From Porphyromonas cangingivalis (GTDB lineage Bacteria > Bacteroidota > Bacteroidia > Bacteroidales > Porphyromonadaceae), in assembly GCF_900638305.1 (NCBI RefSeq), contig NZ_LR134506.1:124001-188000 (forward strand): a stretch of 64,000 bases of DNA, read 5' to 3'. The first letter of the stretch is position 1. Every line of letters starts with the position of its first letter. The notes under the pieces were generated by a model. It had not been told where the DNA came from. It saw only the letters and a list, made by a program, of their open reading frames with translations, and made no database searches. Both the position numbers and the translations under genes were made by a program. Positions 34,606 through 44,136 of the stretch are shown piece after piece.

Positions 34606-36138
34606 TTACTTCTTGATCGATAGGGGAATGAGGCGGAAGGGAGCTTTGCCTCTGAGGACTTCGTGTCCGAGAGGAGTTACTTTGAGGGTATAACCATTCA
34701 TATAGTCCATCTTTAGGAGCCCGTTTTGTATCATTTGATAGATGTACTCTCTCCATTGAAGATTGGATAGGTCTTGTCCTACACCATAGGTGGGGAGGTG
34801 GTGGTACTTCAGGTCAAGGAGATCGTACTTCTTTGAGCCACGTAAGATGTCAATGGTCATGTTGATGTTGATCTGCTCGTGGGTGCGGATGATCGCACTC
34901 ATGGCTTTTTGGGCGATGATGACACCGTCAAAGGTCTTGGGCGAAGGATTGAGACAGACATCACAGTTGTTGCAGTTCTCATGTCTTGGGTAGCCGAAGT
35001 AGCCGAGCAGGATCTTGCGGCGACAGATGTCCGCCTCACAGTACCTCTTCATGTATTCCATCTTTTGGCGAACAAGGTCATGCTGTCCACTCTCGCTGAT
35101 CAACTTCTCGACCACGAAGATGTCTGTGTAAGAGTAGAATAGGAGGGTATCGGCCGGCGCACCATCACGGCCGGCTCGTCCGATCTCCTGATAATACCCC
35201 TCGACATTTTTAGGCATATTGTAGTGGATGACCCACCTGATGTCAGCCTTGTCTATCCCCATACCGAAAGCAATGGTCGCACAGATCGCCTCGACCTGTC
35301 CTGACGAAAATGCTCGGTGCACGACCTCTCTGTCTTTGACCGACATCGTGGCATGATAAGGGAGTGCCTTGATCCCCATCTTGTTTAATTCCTTTGCAAG
35401 GGATTCGGTCTCGCTCCTCTTGTTGCAATAGATGATACCGCAAGAGTTATCGTGGTCATTGATGTATTGCTTGATGGCGATGAGTTTGTCTACCTTTTTG
35501 TATCCTCTGCGAACTTCGAGATAAAGATTCGGGCGGTCGAAGTCACCGATAATGAGCTTGGGTGAAGAGAGTTTAAGTTTTGTGACAATGTCCTGACGGG
35601 TTGCCTCATCCGCTGTCGCTGTGAGTGCTATCATCGGGATATGAGGATGAAGCTCTTTGATGATCCCCAACTGAGAATATTCGGGTCGGAAGTCGTGCCC
35701 CCACTGAGAGATACAATGCGCCTCGTCGACGGCGACCATGGAGATGGTCGCACGTTGGAGCAAGTCTTGCCCCAAAGGTGATAGTAAGGTCTCAGGTGCG
35801 ACATAGAGCAACTTGAGATGCCCCATGAGCAAATGTGAGATGACCTCGTCTCTCCTTTTGGGAGTAAGGGTGCTGTTGAGTGTGGCAGAGGGGATTCCAC
35901 GCTCTTCGAGGGCAATGATCTGATCCTTCATCAAGGCAATGAGGGGAGATACCACCAGGGTACAACCATTCAGCAGGAGAGCCGGCAATTGATAGCATAG
36001 AGATTTGCCTGCGCCGGTAGGAAGGACTGCGAGCTGGTCTCTTCCGGTCAGCGCGGTACGGATGATTTCCTCTTGCAGTGGGCGGAACTCATCGTGACCG
36101 AAGTAATGCGACAACGCTGTCTTGAGATCTATCATCAT
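34606..36138 (-). CDS. recQ: RecQ-family ATP-dependent DNA helicase
   Basis: An SF2 3'-5' DNA helicase used in recombination and replication repair. Visible features are the motif 0 region [14 protein letters not shown], Walker [17 protein letters not shown] in [18 protein letters not shown], motif [14 protein letters not shown], and the RecQ zinc-binding cysteines in [17 protein letters not shown] and [10 protein letters not shown] winged-helix RQC region follows. At 510 residues it is about 100 shorter than E. coli RecQ because there is no C-terminal HRDC domain. It is the last gene of a minus-strand series and overlaps the pncC stop by 4 bases. Confidence 0.95.
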   Translation of the reverse strand: MMIDLKTALSHYFGHDEFRPLQEEIIRTALTGRDQLAVLPTGAGKSLCYQLPALLLNGCTLVVSPLIALMKDQIIALEERGIPSATLNSTLTPKRRDEVISHLLMGHLKLLYVAPETLLSPLGQDLLQRATISMVAVDEAHCISQWGHDFRPEYSQLGIIKELHPHIPMIALTATADEATRQDIVTKLKLSSPKLIIGDFDRPNLYLEVRRGYKKVDKLIAIKQYINDHDNSCGIIYCNKRSETESLAKELNKMGIKALPYHATMSVKDREVVHRAFSSGQVEAICATIAFGMGIDKADIRWVIHYNMPKNVEGYYQEIGRAGRDGAPADTLLFYSYTDIFVVEKLISESGQHDLVRQKMEYMKRYCEADICRRKILLGYFGYPRHENCNNCDVCLNPSPKTFDGVIIAQKAMSAIIRTHEQININMTIDILRGSKKYDLLDLKYHHLPTYGVGQDLSNLQWREYIYQMIQNGLLKMDYMNGYTLKVTPLGHEVLRGKAPFRLIPLSIKK

Positions 36139-36638
36139 GACGGAGGGTTGGTGAGGTGTTGGAGCAGAAGTTCAAGTGCCGCTAATGTCACTGTGAGGAT
36201 GTTTTCTTCTCGACCTCGATCCTCAGATTTGATGAGTCTGCTTTGTATGCCTGAGGGGGTGACGATCGCAATCCATACATGACACGGTGGATATCCCTCG
36301 CTTTCGGAAGGACCACACACGCCCGTGGTCGATAGGGCATAGCTTGTCTCGCTGATTTTGCAGATGTTTGTCGCCATTGCCTCTGCCGTCGCCTGTGTGA
36401 CGAGCCCTTGATTCAGTATGTCCGGAGCTATGCCCAGATGCTTTTGTTTGCTCTCGTAGGTGTATGCTATGATGCCTGTGTCGAACCAGCCCGATGCTCC
36501 GGCTACTGCACACAGTGACGATGCCAGCATCCCTCCCGTACAGCTCTCTGCAGTCGATATTGTCGCTTGCATGAACTGCAGCTGTTCTCCGATGGCTTGG
36601 GCGGTGTTGTGTATGGTCGTTCTGAGGTAGTCGGACAT
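36135..36638 (-). CDS. pncC: nicotinamide-nucleotide amidohydrolase (CinA C-terminal domain family)
   Basis: A 167-residue stand-alone CinA C-terminal domain that deamidates nicotinamide mononucleotide to nicotinate mononucleotide for pyridine-nucleotide recycling. The family motif [14 protein letters not shown] contains the catalytic Ser, and [13 protein letters not shown] matches the conserved GIAGP-type loop. I start at the ATG at 36638; a longer in-frame start would run 43 bases into tsaD. The gene lacks the N-terminal molybdopterin-binding-like domain of full CinA. The recQ start overlaps its stop by 4 bases. Confidence 0.9.
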   Translation of the reverse strand: MSDYLRTTIHNTAQAIGEQLQFMQATISTAESCTGGMLASSLCAVAGASGWFDTGIIAYTYESKQKHLGIAPDILNQGLVTQATAEAMATNICKISETSYALSTTGVCGPSESEGYPPCHVWIAIVTPSGIQSRLIKSEDRGREENILTVTLAALELLLQHLTNPPS

Positions 36639-36655
36639 CGTTATGGAGTTACGCT

Positions 36656-37690
36656 TTAGATCTGTACACGAGAGTAGGGGGCGGCGTCGATGCTGCATCG
36701 GTGTCCCTCAGCAAATGCAAATATCCCTGCCATAGCTACCATGGCGGCATTGTCGGTCGTGTATGCAAATGGGGGGATGAAGACCTTGTGCCCTGTACGT
36801 TTGCCATAGTCAATGAAAGCATCTCTGAGACCCGAATTTGCAGAGACCCCACCGGCAAGTGCCACTTGAGTGATACCGTATGCTTTTGTCGCCTTCTCAA
36901 GCTTATTCATCAGTATATCGATGATGGTCTTTTGGAGCGAAGCACAGAGGTCTTCTTTATTTTTGACGATGAAGTCAGGATCTTTTGCCAACTCGTCTCT
37001 GAGGGTATAGAGGAAAGACGTCTTCAGTCCACTGAAACTGTAATCGAAGCCCGGGATTTGGGGTTTGGCAAACTTAAAGGCTTCGGGGTTGCCTTGGAGT
37101 GCCAACTTGTTGACGATCGGCCCTCCCGGATAACCCAGACCCATCACCTTTGCACACTTGTCGAAGGCTTCTCCGGCCGCATCATCGATGGTCTTGCCGA
37201 TGATCTCCATGTCAAATGCCGACCGAACAAGGATGATCTGAGAGTTGCCCCCTGATACGAGGAGACAGATGAAGGGGAAGTCCGGAGTATCTACACGCTC
37301 TGCCGGTGTTTGGATGTAATGCGCCAAGACATGAGCTTGCAGGTGATTGACATCTACGAGAGGAATACCCAAGCCCAAGGCAAGGCCCTTGGCAAAGGTG
37401 GTACCGACGAGGAGAGAACCCAGTAGTCCCGGCCCTCTGGTAAATGCGATGGCTCCGAGATCTTCGGGCTTCACGCCTGCCTGTCTGAGGGCTTCGCTCA
37501 CTACGGGGACGATGTTTTGGAGGTGAGCACGGCTGGCAAGCTCAGGTACCACACCACCATAGGCCTCGTGTACCTTCTGTCCTGCAATGACGTTGGACAA
37601 GAGTACATCGCCCTTCAGTACGGCAGCTGAGGTGTCGTCGCAAGAGGATTCGATGCCAAGGATTATCGTATCAGGATTGATGGATGTCAT
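36656..37690 (-). CDS. tsaD: tRNA threonylcarbamoyladenosine transferase subunit TsaD
   Basis: Transfers threonylcarbamoyl to A37 of ANN-decoding tRNAs with TsaB and TsaE. Visible features are LGIESSCDDTSAAV at the N-terminus, FTRGPGLLGSLLVG, the metal ligands His116 and His120 in NHLQAHVLAH, LVSGGNSQI and AGGVSANSGLRDAF. I start at the ATG at 37690 (344 residues), which places the family N-terminus at residue 9; the longer frame adds 15 non-conserved residues. No tsaB or tsaE is nearby. Confidence 0.95.
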   Translation of the reverse strand: MTSINPDTIILGIESSCDDTSAAVLKGDVLLSNVIAGQKVHEAYGGVVPELASRAHLQNIVPVVSEALRQAGVKPEDLGAIAFTRGPGLLGSLLVGTTFAKGLALGLGIPLVDVNHLQAHVLAHYIQTPAERVDTPDFPFICLLVSGGNSQIILVRSAFDMEIIGKTIDDAAGEAFDKCAKVMGLGYPGGPIVNKLALQGNPEAFKFAKPQIPGFDYSFSGLKTSFLYTLRDELAKDPDFIVKNKEDLCASLQKTIIDILMNKLEKATKAYGITQVALAGGVSANSGLRDAFIDYGKRTGHKVFIPPFAYTTDNAAMVAMAGIFAFAEGHRCSIDAAPYSRVQI

Positions 37691-37807
37691 TTTGAGTAAA
37701 TGTTTTGTTCTCGTTGGAGAAAGTCGTGTATGCATATTGCTTCTACTGTCGGACAGCCTAAGCGACTTTAGAGACAGGCCTTGGCTTTGGTTCGGAGCGA
37801 GCGGACT

Positions 37808-38686
37808 TTATTTCAAATAGACGATGATTTCGATGAACATAAATGCCGGTATGGCTGCAAAGAGGATGCTGTCGATACGGTCAAGTACTCCTCCATGTCC
37901 GGGAAGGATGTTGCCTGAGTCTTTGACTCCATACGTCCTCTTGATGAACGACTCAAAGAGATCACCCCAAGTCGCAAAGACCCCTACAAGAGCTGCGAGT
38001 ATGAGCCAGTTGTAGATCGTAGTAACCGCAGGGAAGATGTAGTAGAACGCCAAAGAGCCAAGTAGGGTGAAGACGATGCCACCCACAAAACCTTCGATTG
38101 TCTTCTTGGGCGAAATGCGTTCGAAGAGTTTGTGCTTGCCAAACTTCGAACCTACCAAAAATGCCCCTGTGTCGTTGAGCCAAACAAAGACGAAGATCGG
38201 GAGCAGCCAGAAGGTTCGTTGCATCCCTGAGACATTTCCTTCGAGATCCATTATCGTGCCTTTGTCGACACAAAGGAGCATCAGCATACCGAGAGGTACG
38301 GCGATGTATATGTGGCTGAAGAAGGCCAACCCCACTTCATATATCGGTCTGCTTCGCTCTCGATACAGCTCCGCAGTCAGGTAAAACAGATAATATGCCA
38401 GATATGGAAGAAGCAGGATGAGAAACTCCCGATAGGCCACGCCCTGTATCGAGCTGGTGAAGATCACATAGAAGAGAAGCATCGTCATGAGTGCGTGCAC
38501 GATCTTGAGCATGAGTCGTTTGCGGTTGATGCCCACGATGCTTTGGAGTTCGAAGTTGGCCTGACCTGCAAAGACAGCAAAGACAGCTCCTATGAGCATC
38601 ACAGAATCAAGAAGTATGCCCGACAGAATGACGGCGATGTAGACAATACCCGTAATGGTACGGGCTAAAAGGTTCGAAACGTTCAT
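37808..38686 (-). CDS. cdsA: phosphatidate cytidylyltransferase
   Basis: Makes CDP-diacylglycerol from phosphatidate and CTP, the branch point of phospholipid synthesis, in the inner membrane. The protein has about 7-8 membrane helices. Family signatures are ISPKKTIEGFVGG and the C-terminal LPGHGGVLDRIDSILFA. Length is 292 residues. It lies between an EEP-family membrane protein (35 bases upstream) and tsaD (about 117 bases downstream), all on the minus strand. Confidence 0.95.
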   Translation of the reverse strand: MNVSNLLARTITGIVYIAVILSGILLDSVMLIGAVFAVFAGQANFELQSIVGINRKRLMLKIVHALMTMLLFYVIFTSSIQGVAYREFLILLLPYLAYYLFYLTAELYRERSRPIYEVGLAFFSHIYIAVPLGMLMLLCVDKGTIMDLEGNVSGMQRTFWLLPIFVFVWLNDTGAFLVGSKFGKHKLFERISPKKTIEGFVGGIVFTLLGSLAFYYIFPAVTTIYNWLILAALVGVFATWGDLFESFIKRTYGVKDSGNILPGHGGVLDRIDSILFAAIPAFMFIEIIVYLK

Positions 38687-38721
38687 AAAAACTTCGTTAT
38701 GATAAAAATCGTTTGATATGG

Positions 38722-39840
38722 TTACTGATTAGGTAGTGCAAAGTCCACTATGAGGGGGTTGTGATCACTACTCCATTTGTAGCGTGGTAACTTAGCCCTC
38801 AAGACAGTCATTCGCTCGTCGTAGAAGAGGTGGTCTATGCGGAAGTAAAACAGAGGCTCATTGTACGATATCCCTATGCCCATGCCTTTATCTTCGTAAG
38901 CATCTCTCAGAGAACTACGCATCTTACTGTAAGTGTAAGACATCGGGGTGTCATTCATATCCCCCGTGATGATCGTGTAGTCCGGCTTGTAAGTGTCTTT
39001 GAGGTGTTTGACTTCTTTTTGTACCTCCCTCGACGCTTGAGCACGTTTGGACAGAGGTTTCCCAAGTCGTCCATAGAGCTCTCGTACGAGGCTTGGTATG
39101 CGCTTGAAGAAGTTTTCCTTTGTCACATTGGTATAGCTATCTTTCTCTTTTTTAGTGAGTCTGTATGATTCCATGTGGTTATTCACCAAAAGGAGTTTTT
39201 TGTCGTTTGGAAGTCGGATCAGATACGCTACCGAAGCATTGCCATCTGTCTTATAAGGGTACTCTATGACGTGCTTCTTCACGATGGGATACTTCGAAAG
39301 CAAGACAAGCCCCTGACTATGTGTCTTATAGTCGAAGTGGGCATCCCTATGAGGATAGACCTTGCCGAACTTTTTCCGAAAAGCCAGTGCATTTTCTGCC
39401 TCATCACGAGAGAGGATGGCCTCTTGGAGACAGACTATGTTCGCCTCACTGTTTCGGATGATGTTCTCTGCGCTGAGCGAGTTGGCTCGATTGGGGAGAA
39501 ATCCCGACACATTGTATGTCATGACTCGGAGGTCTTGCGTAGCTTCGTTTTCTTTCAGCGTGATCGGGAAATAACTCTTCAGATAGCTTATCGAGATGAT
39601 CAGCAAGATGGCATGGATGATCAGGTACTTCCATCGTCTTCGCAGCAGGTAAACCACCGTCATCAGCACGAAGAATAAGAAGATGATCGGAAACGCCAGG
39701 TTGAGTACTGCCGGTATAGAGACGATCTGCGGAGACACATACGGAGACAGGAGTGCCCCCCCGTATAGGGACACGAGGATGACCTCGAGGATCAACTCGA
39801 TGGTCCATGTGGTCTTCGCAAAGATATTGTACTTAGGCAT
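38722..39840 (-). CDS. endonuclease/exonuclease/phosphatase-fold membrane protein
   Basis: A 372-residue protein with three N-terminal membrane helices (about 10-100) and a C-terminal EEP domain. The EEP metal-site motifs are present: MTYNVSGF, VCLQEA (Glu), LVNNHMES, IITGDMNDTP (Asp, Asn) and the final SDHNPLIVDF (Asp-His). The catalytic site appears complete. Related Bacteroidota proteins are annotated only as endonuclease/exonuclease/phosphatase family. Whether the substrate is nucleic acid, inositol phosphate or lipid cannot be read from sequence. The domain is probably extracytoplasmic. It lies between a rhomboid gene and cdsA. Confidence 0.88.
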   Translation of the reverse strand: MPKYNIFAKTTWTIELILEVILVSLYGGALLSPYVSPQIVSIPAVLNLAFPIIFLFFVLMTVVYLLRRRWKYLIIHAILLIISISYLKSYFPITLKENEATQDLRVMTYNVSGFLPNRANSLSAENIIRNSEANIVCLQEAILSRDEAENALAFRKKFGKVYPHRDAHFDYKTHSQGLVLLSKYPIVKKHVIEYPYKTDGNASVAYLIRLPNDKKLLLVNNHMESYRLTKKEKDSYTNVTKENFFKRIPSLVRELYGRLGKPLSKRAQASREVQKEVKHLKDTYKPDYTIITGDMNDTPMSYTYSKMRSSLRDAYEDKGMGIGISYNEPLFYFRIDHLFYDERMTVLRAKLPRYKWSSDHNPLIVDFALPNQ

Positions 39841-39858
39841 TTCTTGCTGGTTTATGCG

Positions 39859-40560
39859 TTAGTCAAGGTGTTTCTCCTCGTTCCGAATGATGTTTTTCTC
39901 CTCCTCCGAAAGGGAGTTGTAGCCGGAACTATTGGCTTTCGAGATGACACTTTCCTTACAATCTACTAATTTACGACTTTTATCTGACCTCCGAATGATG
40001 ATCAGCGCAAATATTATCCCCAAGGTATATCCTGATAGGTGACTGTAAAATCCAAGGGTGTTGTGCAGGGAGAAAGTCAGATGATCCGTCATGATGATAA
40101 GAGCCAGTAGAGCGATCGCCATGGCTCGTCTGCCCCTGCGTGACAAAAGGATGATACAGAAGCTCATCAGTGCCGTGGTACCCCCCGAAGCTCCACTAAG
40201 GGTTGCCAGTGTAGGCGATGCAGACAGGGAGGCTATGATGACGAATGTCAGTGCCCCTGAGAGCACTCCACATGAGAATATCAACCAGTACATGCCGGCT
40301 GAGACCTTCCCTTTCGTCAGTAGGATGATTACCGACAGCAGTATGAGTATGGGGGATAAGTGGATCGGTGAGTAGTGTACCAAGGCATAAGTGATCAGAC
40401 TCCATGGGTGAGTCCTAAGGCTCTCCCAATCACCATAAAGACACAGTGTGGCATCGTCCCACGCACCGAACTGCAGAAGGATATATGCCACGAATAGACC
40501 TATCGGCAAGAGAGTCTTGAGCATCACCTGTGTCCGCTCTGCTCCGAGGGGTGTCTTCAC
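39859..40560 (-). CDS. rhomboid-family intramembrane protease (divergent)
   Basis: A 233-residue protein with about six membrane helices. The serine motif is GASGG and the partner histidine appears in FYSHLSGYTLG, so the Ser-His dyad seems intact. The TM2 motif HxxxN of most rhomboids reads HLSPI here, lacking the Asn that helps form the oxyanion hole. A cytoplasmic C-terminal tail (about 190-233) is polar and ends in SEEEKNIIRNEEKHLD. Its start overlaps the end of the next rhomboid gene by 4 bases, so the two are translationally coupled. Substrate unknown. Confidence 0.85.
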   Translation of the reverse strand: MKTPLGAERTQVMLKTLLPIGLFVAYILLQFGAWDDATLCLYGDWESLRTHPWSLITYALVHYSPIHLSPILILLSVIILLTKGKVSAGMYWLIFSCGVLSGALTFVIIASLSASPTLATLSGASGGTTALMSFCIILLSRRGRRAMAIALLALIIMTDHLTFSLHNTLGFYSHLSGYTLGIIFALIIIRRSDKSRKLVDCKESVISKANSSGYNSLSEEEKNIIRNEEKHLD

Positions 40561-41207
40561 ATTCGTCTACGACTGTGGGTCTTTCGCCAAGCCAAAATGA
40601 GGATGAGCCCGAAAAGCATCCCTCCGAGGTGAGCGAAGTGTGCTACATTGTCTCCGGCTCTACCTGCGATGCCGGCAAGGAGTTCGATCACACCGTAACC
40701 GATCACTGCGTATTTTGCTTTGACGGGGATGGGAATGAACATGATGTACAGGGGCATATTGGGAAACATCATCCCAAAGGCTAAGAGAATACCAAACACC
40801 GCACCACTCGCTCCTATAGTAAGCAGGAGATCGTAGTATTGTGGTGGCAGTGTGGGTACGGTGGTGAGCATCCATACGACTTGTTGCACGATACCTGCAC
40901 CTATGCCTGTGATGAGGTAGTAGAGTAAAAATCTCTTGCCCCCCCATACCTGTTCGAGTAGTCCGCCGAACATGAAGAGGGCAAACATATTGAAGAATAT
41001 ATGTCCGAAGCCCGGTGTGCTGTGCAGGAACATATATGTGATCATCTGATAGAATGAGAAGGTCTCTGCTTGGAAATAGTGCATTCCACCAAGGTTGAGC
41101 AGGTCTATGCCGATCCTTGGGAGTGCCAAGCTCGCAAGATAGGCTATGACATTAATGATAATGAGGTTCTTGGTTACCGGCGGCATTGCCGACAATGGAT
41201 TGTTCAT
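40557..41207 (-). CDS. rhomboid-family intramembrane serine protease
   Basis: A 216-residue protein with six membrane helices and all canonical features: HIFFN (HxxxN) in TM2, GASGAVFG with the catalytic Ser in TM4, and HFAHLGGMLFG with the catalytic His in TM6. It is the first gene of a minus-strand series running through to recQ. Substrates are not predictable. The region upstream (41208-41554) holds a repeat array and the divergent promoter for the arginine decarboxylase. Confidence 0.93.
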   Translation of the reverse strand: MNNPLSAMPPVTKNLIIINVIAYLASLALPRIGIDLLNLGGMHYFQAETFSFYQMITYMFLHSTPGFGHIFFNMFALFMFGGLLEQVWGGKRFLLYYLITGIGAGIVQQVVWMLTTVPTLPPQYYDLLLTIGASGAVFGILLAFGMMFPNMPLYIMFIPIPVKAKYAVIGYGVIELLAGIAGRAGDNVAHFAHLGGMLFGLILILAWRKTHSRRRM

Positions 41208-41361
41208 TGATTTTGTATGTGATTTTATTTTTTGTTCAGGAAGTCTTTGTCACACCTTACGGTATCAAAAATGCTGGGACAAGACATACAAAAGTAGTCA
41301 TTTTTTGTGTATCTCTTGCCTTTGGCTTGATTTGGGCATTTGCTTTCGGCGTACATGAAGA

Positions 41362-41455
41362 TTGGAGCAGTCTGTCGCTGCGACAGAATATGTTCTGTCT
41401 CCTGCCGGAATCCTTTCTGTCCTTTGTCAGAATACGTTCTGGCGTCGGGCAGAAA
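41362..41455. repeat. intergenic tandem palindromic repeat, family 2 copy
   Basis: About four imperfect units of 22-24 bases: GACAGAATATGTTCTGTC first, then GGAATCCTTTCTGTCC, CAGAATACGTTCTGG and a partial GGCAGAAAA. It shares the CAGAAT-N4-ATTCTG-type core with the array at 17197-17290. It lies just upstream of the -7 box at 41489. Confidence 0.7.
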
Positions 41456-41488
41456 AACTCGACATTTATTTAATTCATTTTTTATGAT

Positions 41489-41496
41489 TATCTTTG
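41489..41496 (+). promoter_or_regulatory. promoter -7 box of the arginine decarboxylase gene
   Basis: TATCTTTG matches TAnnTTTG, 58 bases before the ATG at 41555, at the downstream edge of the palindromic repeat array. Confidence 0.6.
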
Positions 41497-41554
41497 CATA
41501 TTGATATAAGCATTTGTTTCACCCCCAGTTTATCTAAACAAGAATTTATAGAGC

Positions 41555-42106
41555 ATGAGCAAGATAGTAGGTAACTTAATTCCAAATACTTTTTTTATCA
41601 CCAAGGGTAGTGGAGAGTCTGATCTCGAACTCCATGCAGGGTCATATCACATGGCACTTTATGATGCAGGGATCTCGGACTTCAATATCATGACGTATTC
41701 GTCTGTCCTTCCTGCGACAGCTCGTTTGGTTACGATGGACGATATCGACTTGCCTCCTTTTGGCTCTGAGATGAAGACCATCATGGCGGTGTCACACGGT
41801 ACACAAGACGAGTTTGTCTCTGCTGGTATCGTCTATGGATGGATGTACAAGGATGAGAACTTCGATGAGAAGGTCGGTGGTCTCGTCTGTGAGGTAAGTG
41901 GTCGCTATCGTATCGAAGAGTTGGAAGCTCGTCTCACCAGAGTCATCAACGACTTGCATGAGAAGACATACTCTCAGTATTTCTTGGGTGAACTCAACTT
42001 CGTCACCGAAGGTATCACGGTCGAAAAGAGATATGGTACTGCTCTCGCAGGACTATGCTTCATGGACTTCATCCTCCCTGAAGTGGTCGAGGGAGAAGTA
42101 AAGTAA
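41555..42106 (+). CDS. pyruvoyl-dependent arginine decarboxylase
   Basis: Converts arginine to agmatine and CO2 using a self-made pyruvoyl group. The 183-residue proenzyme has the family cleavage site TYSSVLPATA, with Ser49-Ser50 as the scissile pair, and the conserved GSGESDLELHAGSYH and SHGTQDEFVSAGIVYGW segments. The gene stands alone between a promoter and a terminator, with no agmatinase, agmatine deiminase or antiporter next to it. The product could feed polyamine synthesis or help with acid stress; sequence does not say which. Confidence 0.92.
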   Translation: MSKIVGNLIPNTFFITKGSGESDLELHAGSYHMALYDAGISDFNIMTYSSVLPATARLVTMDDIDLPPFGSEMKTIMAVSHGTQDEFVSAGIVYGWMYKDENFDEKVGGLVCEVSGRYRIEELEARLTRVINDLHEKTYSQYFLGELNFVTEGITVEKRYGTALAGLCFMDFILPEVVEGEVK

Positions 42107-42144
42107 AAAGAGGTATCACTTCCCTTTTTTCGAGAAAATCATAG

Positions 42145-42208
42145 AGACCTCCTACTTCCTCCCTCTCATTGAACGACATGAGGGATGAAGGGGAGGTCTT
42201 TCTTTTTT
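42145..42208 (+). terminator. terminator after the arginine decarboxylase gene
   Basis: A long imperfect hairpin (AGACCTCC...GGAGGTCT outer stem, CCCTCTCAT/ATGAGGG inner stem) is followed by a T-rich tract. It lies 38 bases after the stop and rules out the upstream in-frame ATG at 42185 for the next gene. Confidence 0.82.
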
Positions 42209-42229
42209 ATCACATACTCGTACAATGAT

Positions 42230-42433
42230 ATGAAACCTACCTTTTGGAGAAAACTCAAGACCGTACTTGTGGTGCTGTTTGTCTTGTTTGTACTGGGTGC
42301 TGTGGGATGCTTCTTCGTAATCGAAGAGGGCTGGAAGCGGTTGTTTTTGGCTTCTTGCTCTGCCATCTTGGCGGTAAATGTCCTATTGGCTTACATTTTC
42401 GTAAGGGTCAACGATCGTCGTAGGCCTTCTTAG
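42230..42433 (+). CDS. small hypothetical membrane protein
   Basis: A 67-residue protein with a basic N-terminus (MKPTFWRKLK), two predicted membrane helices (about 11-31 and 38-59, the latter with FLASCSAILAVNVLLAYIFV) and a basic C-terminus (RVNDRRRPS). I do not recognise a family. The start at 42230 avoids the terminator stem. It lies 34 bases before PPi-PFK on the same strand, so it may be co-transcribed. The hydrophobic pattern and codon use look like a real gene, but this is the least certain coding call on the plus strand. Confidence 0.6.
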   Translation: MKPTFWRKLKTVLVVLFVLFVLGAVGCFFVIEEGWKRLFLASCSAILAVNVLLAYIFVRVNDRRRPS

Positions 42434-42467
42434 TTTTACACACTTGTATTTATCAGGTATTTTAGGA

Positions 42468-44126
42468 ATGGAAAGAATTATAGATAATATCAGTCCCCTA
42501 CAAAGGGCGAGGGCAGACTATGAGCCCAAGGTGCCTTCGATATTCAATGGGCATATCCATATTGCAGAGGGCGAGACGACAGTGTCTGTCGACGACTGTG
42601 AGGAGATCAAGGCTCTCTTCCCGAATACTTACGGCTTGCCTATCGTCAGGTTCGAAGCTGCCGAGATGGCAGATACCACTGACCCGATCAATGTCGGTGT
42701 GATCCTCTCAGGAGGACAAGCTCCGGGTGGTCACAATGTCATAGCCGGCCTTTTTGATGGTATTAAGAAGATATCGTCAGAGAGCAAGCTGTATGGCTTC
42801 TTGATGGGACCTGATGGGCTTGTGCAGCATAGGTATAAGGAGTTGACAGCGGATATCATCGATGAGTATCGCAATACAGGGGGCTTCGACATCATTGGAT
42901 CGGGGCGTACGAAGTTGGAGACCAAGGAACAGTTTGACCAAGGGCTTTTGGTCTTGAAAGAACTCAATATCAAAGCTCTTGTCATCATCGGTGGGGATGA
43001 CTCAAATACAAATGCCTGTGTGCTCGCAGAGTACTACAAGTCGATCGATGCAGGCGTACAAGTCATAGGCTGTCCGAAGACGATCGATGGTGACTTGAAG
43101 AACGATCAGATAGAGACTTCTTTTGGCTTCGATACGGCTTGTAAGGTGTATTCCGAGGTCATCGGGAACATTCAGCGCGACTGTAATTCGGCTCGTAAGT
43201 ATTGGCACTTCATCAAGCTCATGGGGCGTTCGGCGTCACACATTGCTTTGGAGTGTGCGTTGCAGGTGCAGCCTAATATCTGCATCATCTCGGAGGAGGT
43301 GAAAGAGAAGCAAACGACCTTGGCTGAGATCGTGGACTATATCGCCAACGTGGTTGCGAAGCGTGCCGATAAGGGTGAGAACTTCGGTACGGTCTTGATC
43401 CCTGAGGGACTCATAGAGTTTTTGCCGGCGATGAAAAAACTTATTACGGAACTCAATGATTTTCTGAGTCGATACGGGGATGATCTCGAATTGGTGAAGA
43501 AGTCTGCAAAGAGGGACTACATCATCTCCAAGCTATCTCCTGAAAATGGGCAGTTCTATGCATCCCTTCCGAAGAGTGTGGCTCAGCAGTTGACCTTGGA
43601 CAGAGATCCACACGGCAATGTCCAGGTATCACTCATAGAGACCGAACAACTCCTTGCCGATATGGTGGGTAAGAAGCTCAAGACTTGGAAGAAGATGGGC
43701 AAATATACAGGGAAGTACAAGGTGTTGACCCACTTTTTTGGTTACGAGGGTCGCTCTTCTGCGCCGTCCAACTTCGATGCTGATTACTGCTACACTTTGG
43801 GGTACACGGCATCGGTGCTTATCGCAGGAGGTAAGACGGGCTATATGAGTACGGTCCAACATACGCACAGACCACACGAAGAGTGGATCCCCGGCGGTGT
43901 GCCCATAACCATGATGATGAACATGGAGAAACGCCACGGTGAGATGAAGCCGGTCATCCGAAAGGCTCTCGTCAAGCTGGATGGTAAGCCCTTCCGTACC
44001 TTTGTGGAGCATAGAGAGGAGTGGGCTTTGAATACATGTTATCTCTATCCCGGGCCGATACAATACTTCGGACCATCGGAAGTGTGTGACCAGCCTACAA
44101 AGACTTTGATGCTGGAGCAAACGTAA
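42468..44126 (+). CDS. pfp: pyrophosphate-dependent 6-phosphofructokinase
   Basis: Reversible phosphorylation of fructose 6-phosphate with PPi instead of ATP, in glycolysis or gluconeogenesis. At 552 residues it belongs to the long (plant-type beta, group II) PPi-PFK class. Visible features are GGQAPGGHNVIAGLFD, IIGGDDSNTNACVLAEYY (Asp residues where ATP-PFK has Gly, a mark of PPi use), the catalytic PKTIDGDLKN, MGRSASHIALE and the C-terminal GYEGRSSAPSNFD. The ATG at 42468 is chosen over an upstream TTG. It converges with the glycosyltransferase gene, whose stop lies 10 bases away. Confidence 0.95.
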   Translation: MERIIDNISPLQRARADYEPKVPSIFNGHIHIAEGETTVSVDDCEEIKALFPNTYGLPIVRFEAAEMADTTDPINVGVILSGGQAPGGHNVIAGLFDGIKKISSESKLYGFLMGPDGLVQHRYKELTADIIDEYRNTGGFDIIGSGRTKLETKEQFDQGLLVLKELNIKALVIIGGDDSNTNACVLAEYYKSIDAGVQVIGCPKTIDGDLKNDQIETSFGFDTACKVYSEVIGNIQRDCNSARKYWHFIKLMGRSASHIALECALQVQPNICIISEEVKEKQTTLAEIVDYIANVVAKRADKGENFGTVLIPEGLIEFLPAMKKLITELNDFLSRYGDDLELVKKSAKRDYIISKLSPENGQFYASLPKSVAQQLTLDRDPHGNVQVSLIETEQLLADMVGKKLKTWKKMGKYTGKYKVLTHFFGYEGRSSAPSNFDADYCYTLGYTASVLIAGGKTGYMSTVQHTHRPHEEWIPGGVPITMMMNMEKRHGEMKPVIRKALVKLDGKPFRTFVEHREEWALNTCYLYPGPIQYFGPSEVCDQPTKTLMLEQT

Positions 44127-44136
44127 GCCTTGAGGA

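Noticed and set aside
36639-36698. Longer pncC start
   Set aside because: It would overlap the tsaD end by 43 bases; the ATG at 36638 gives the family N-terminus and a 17-base gap.
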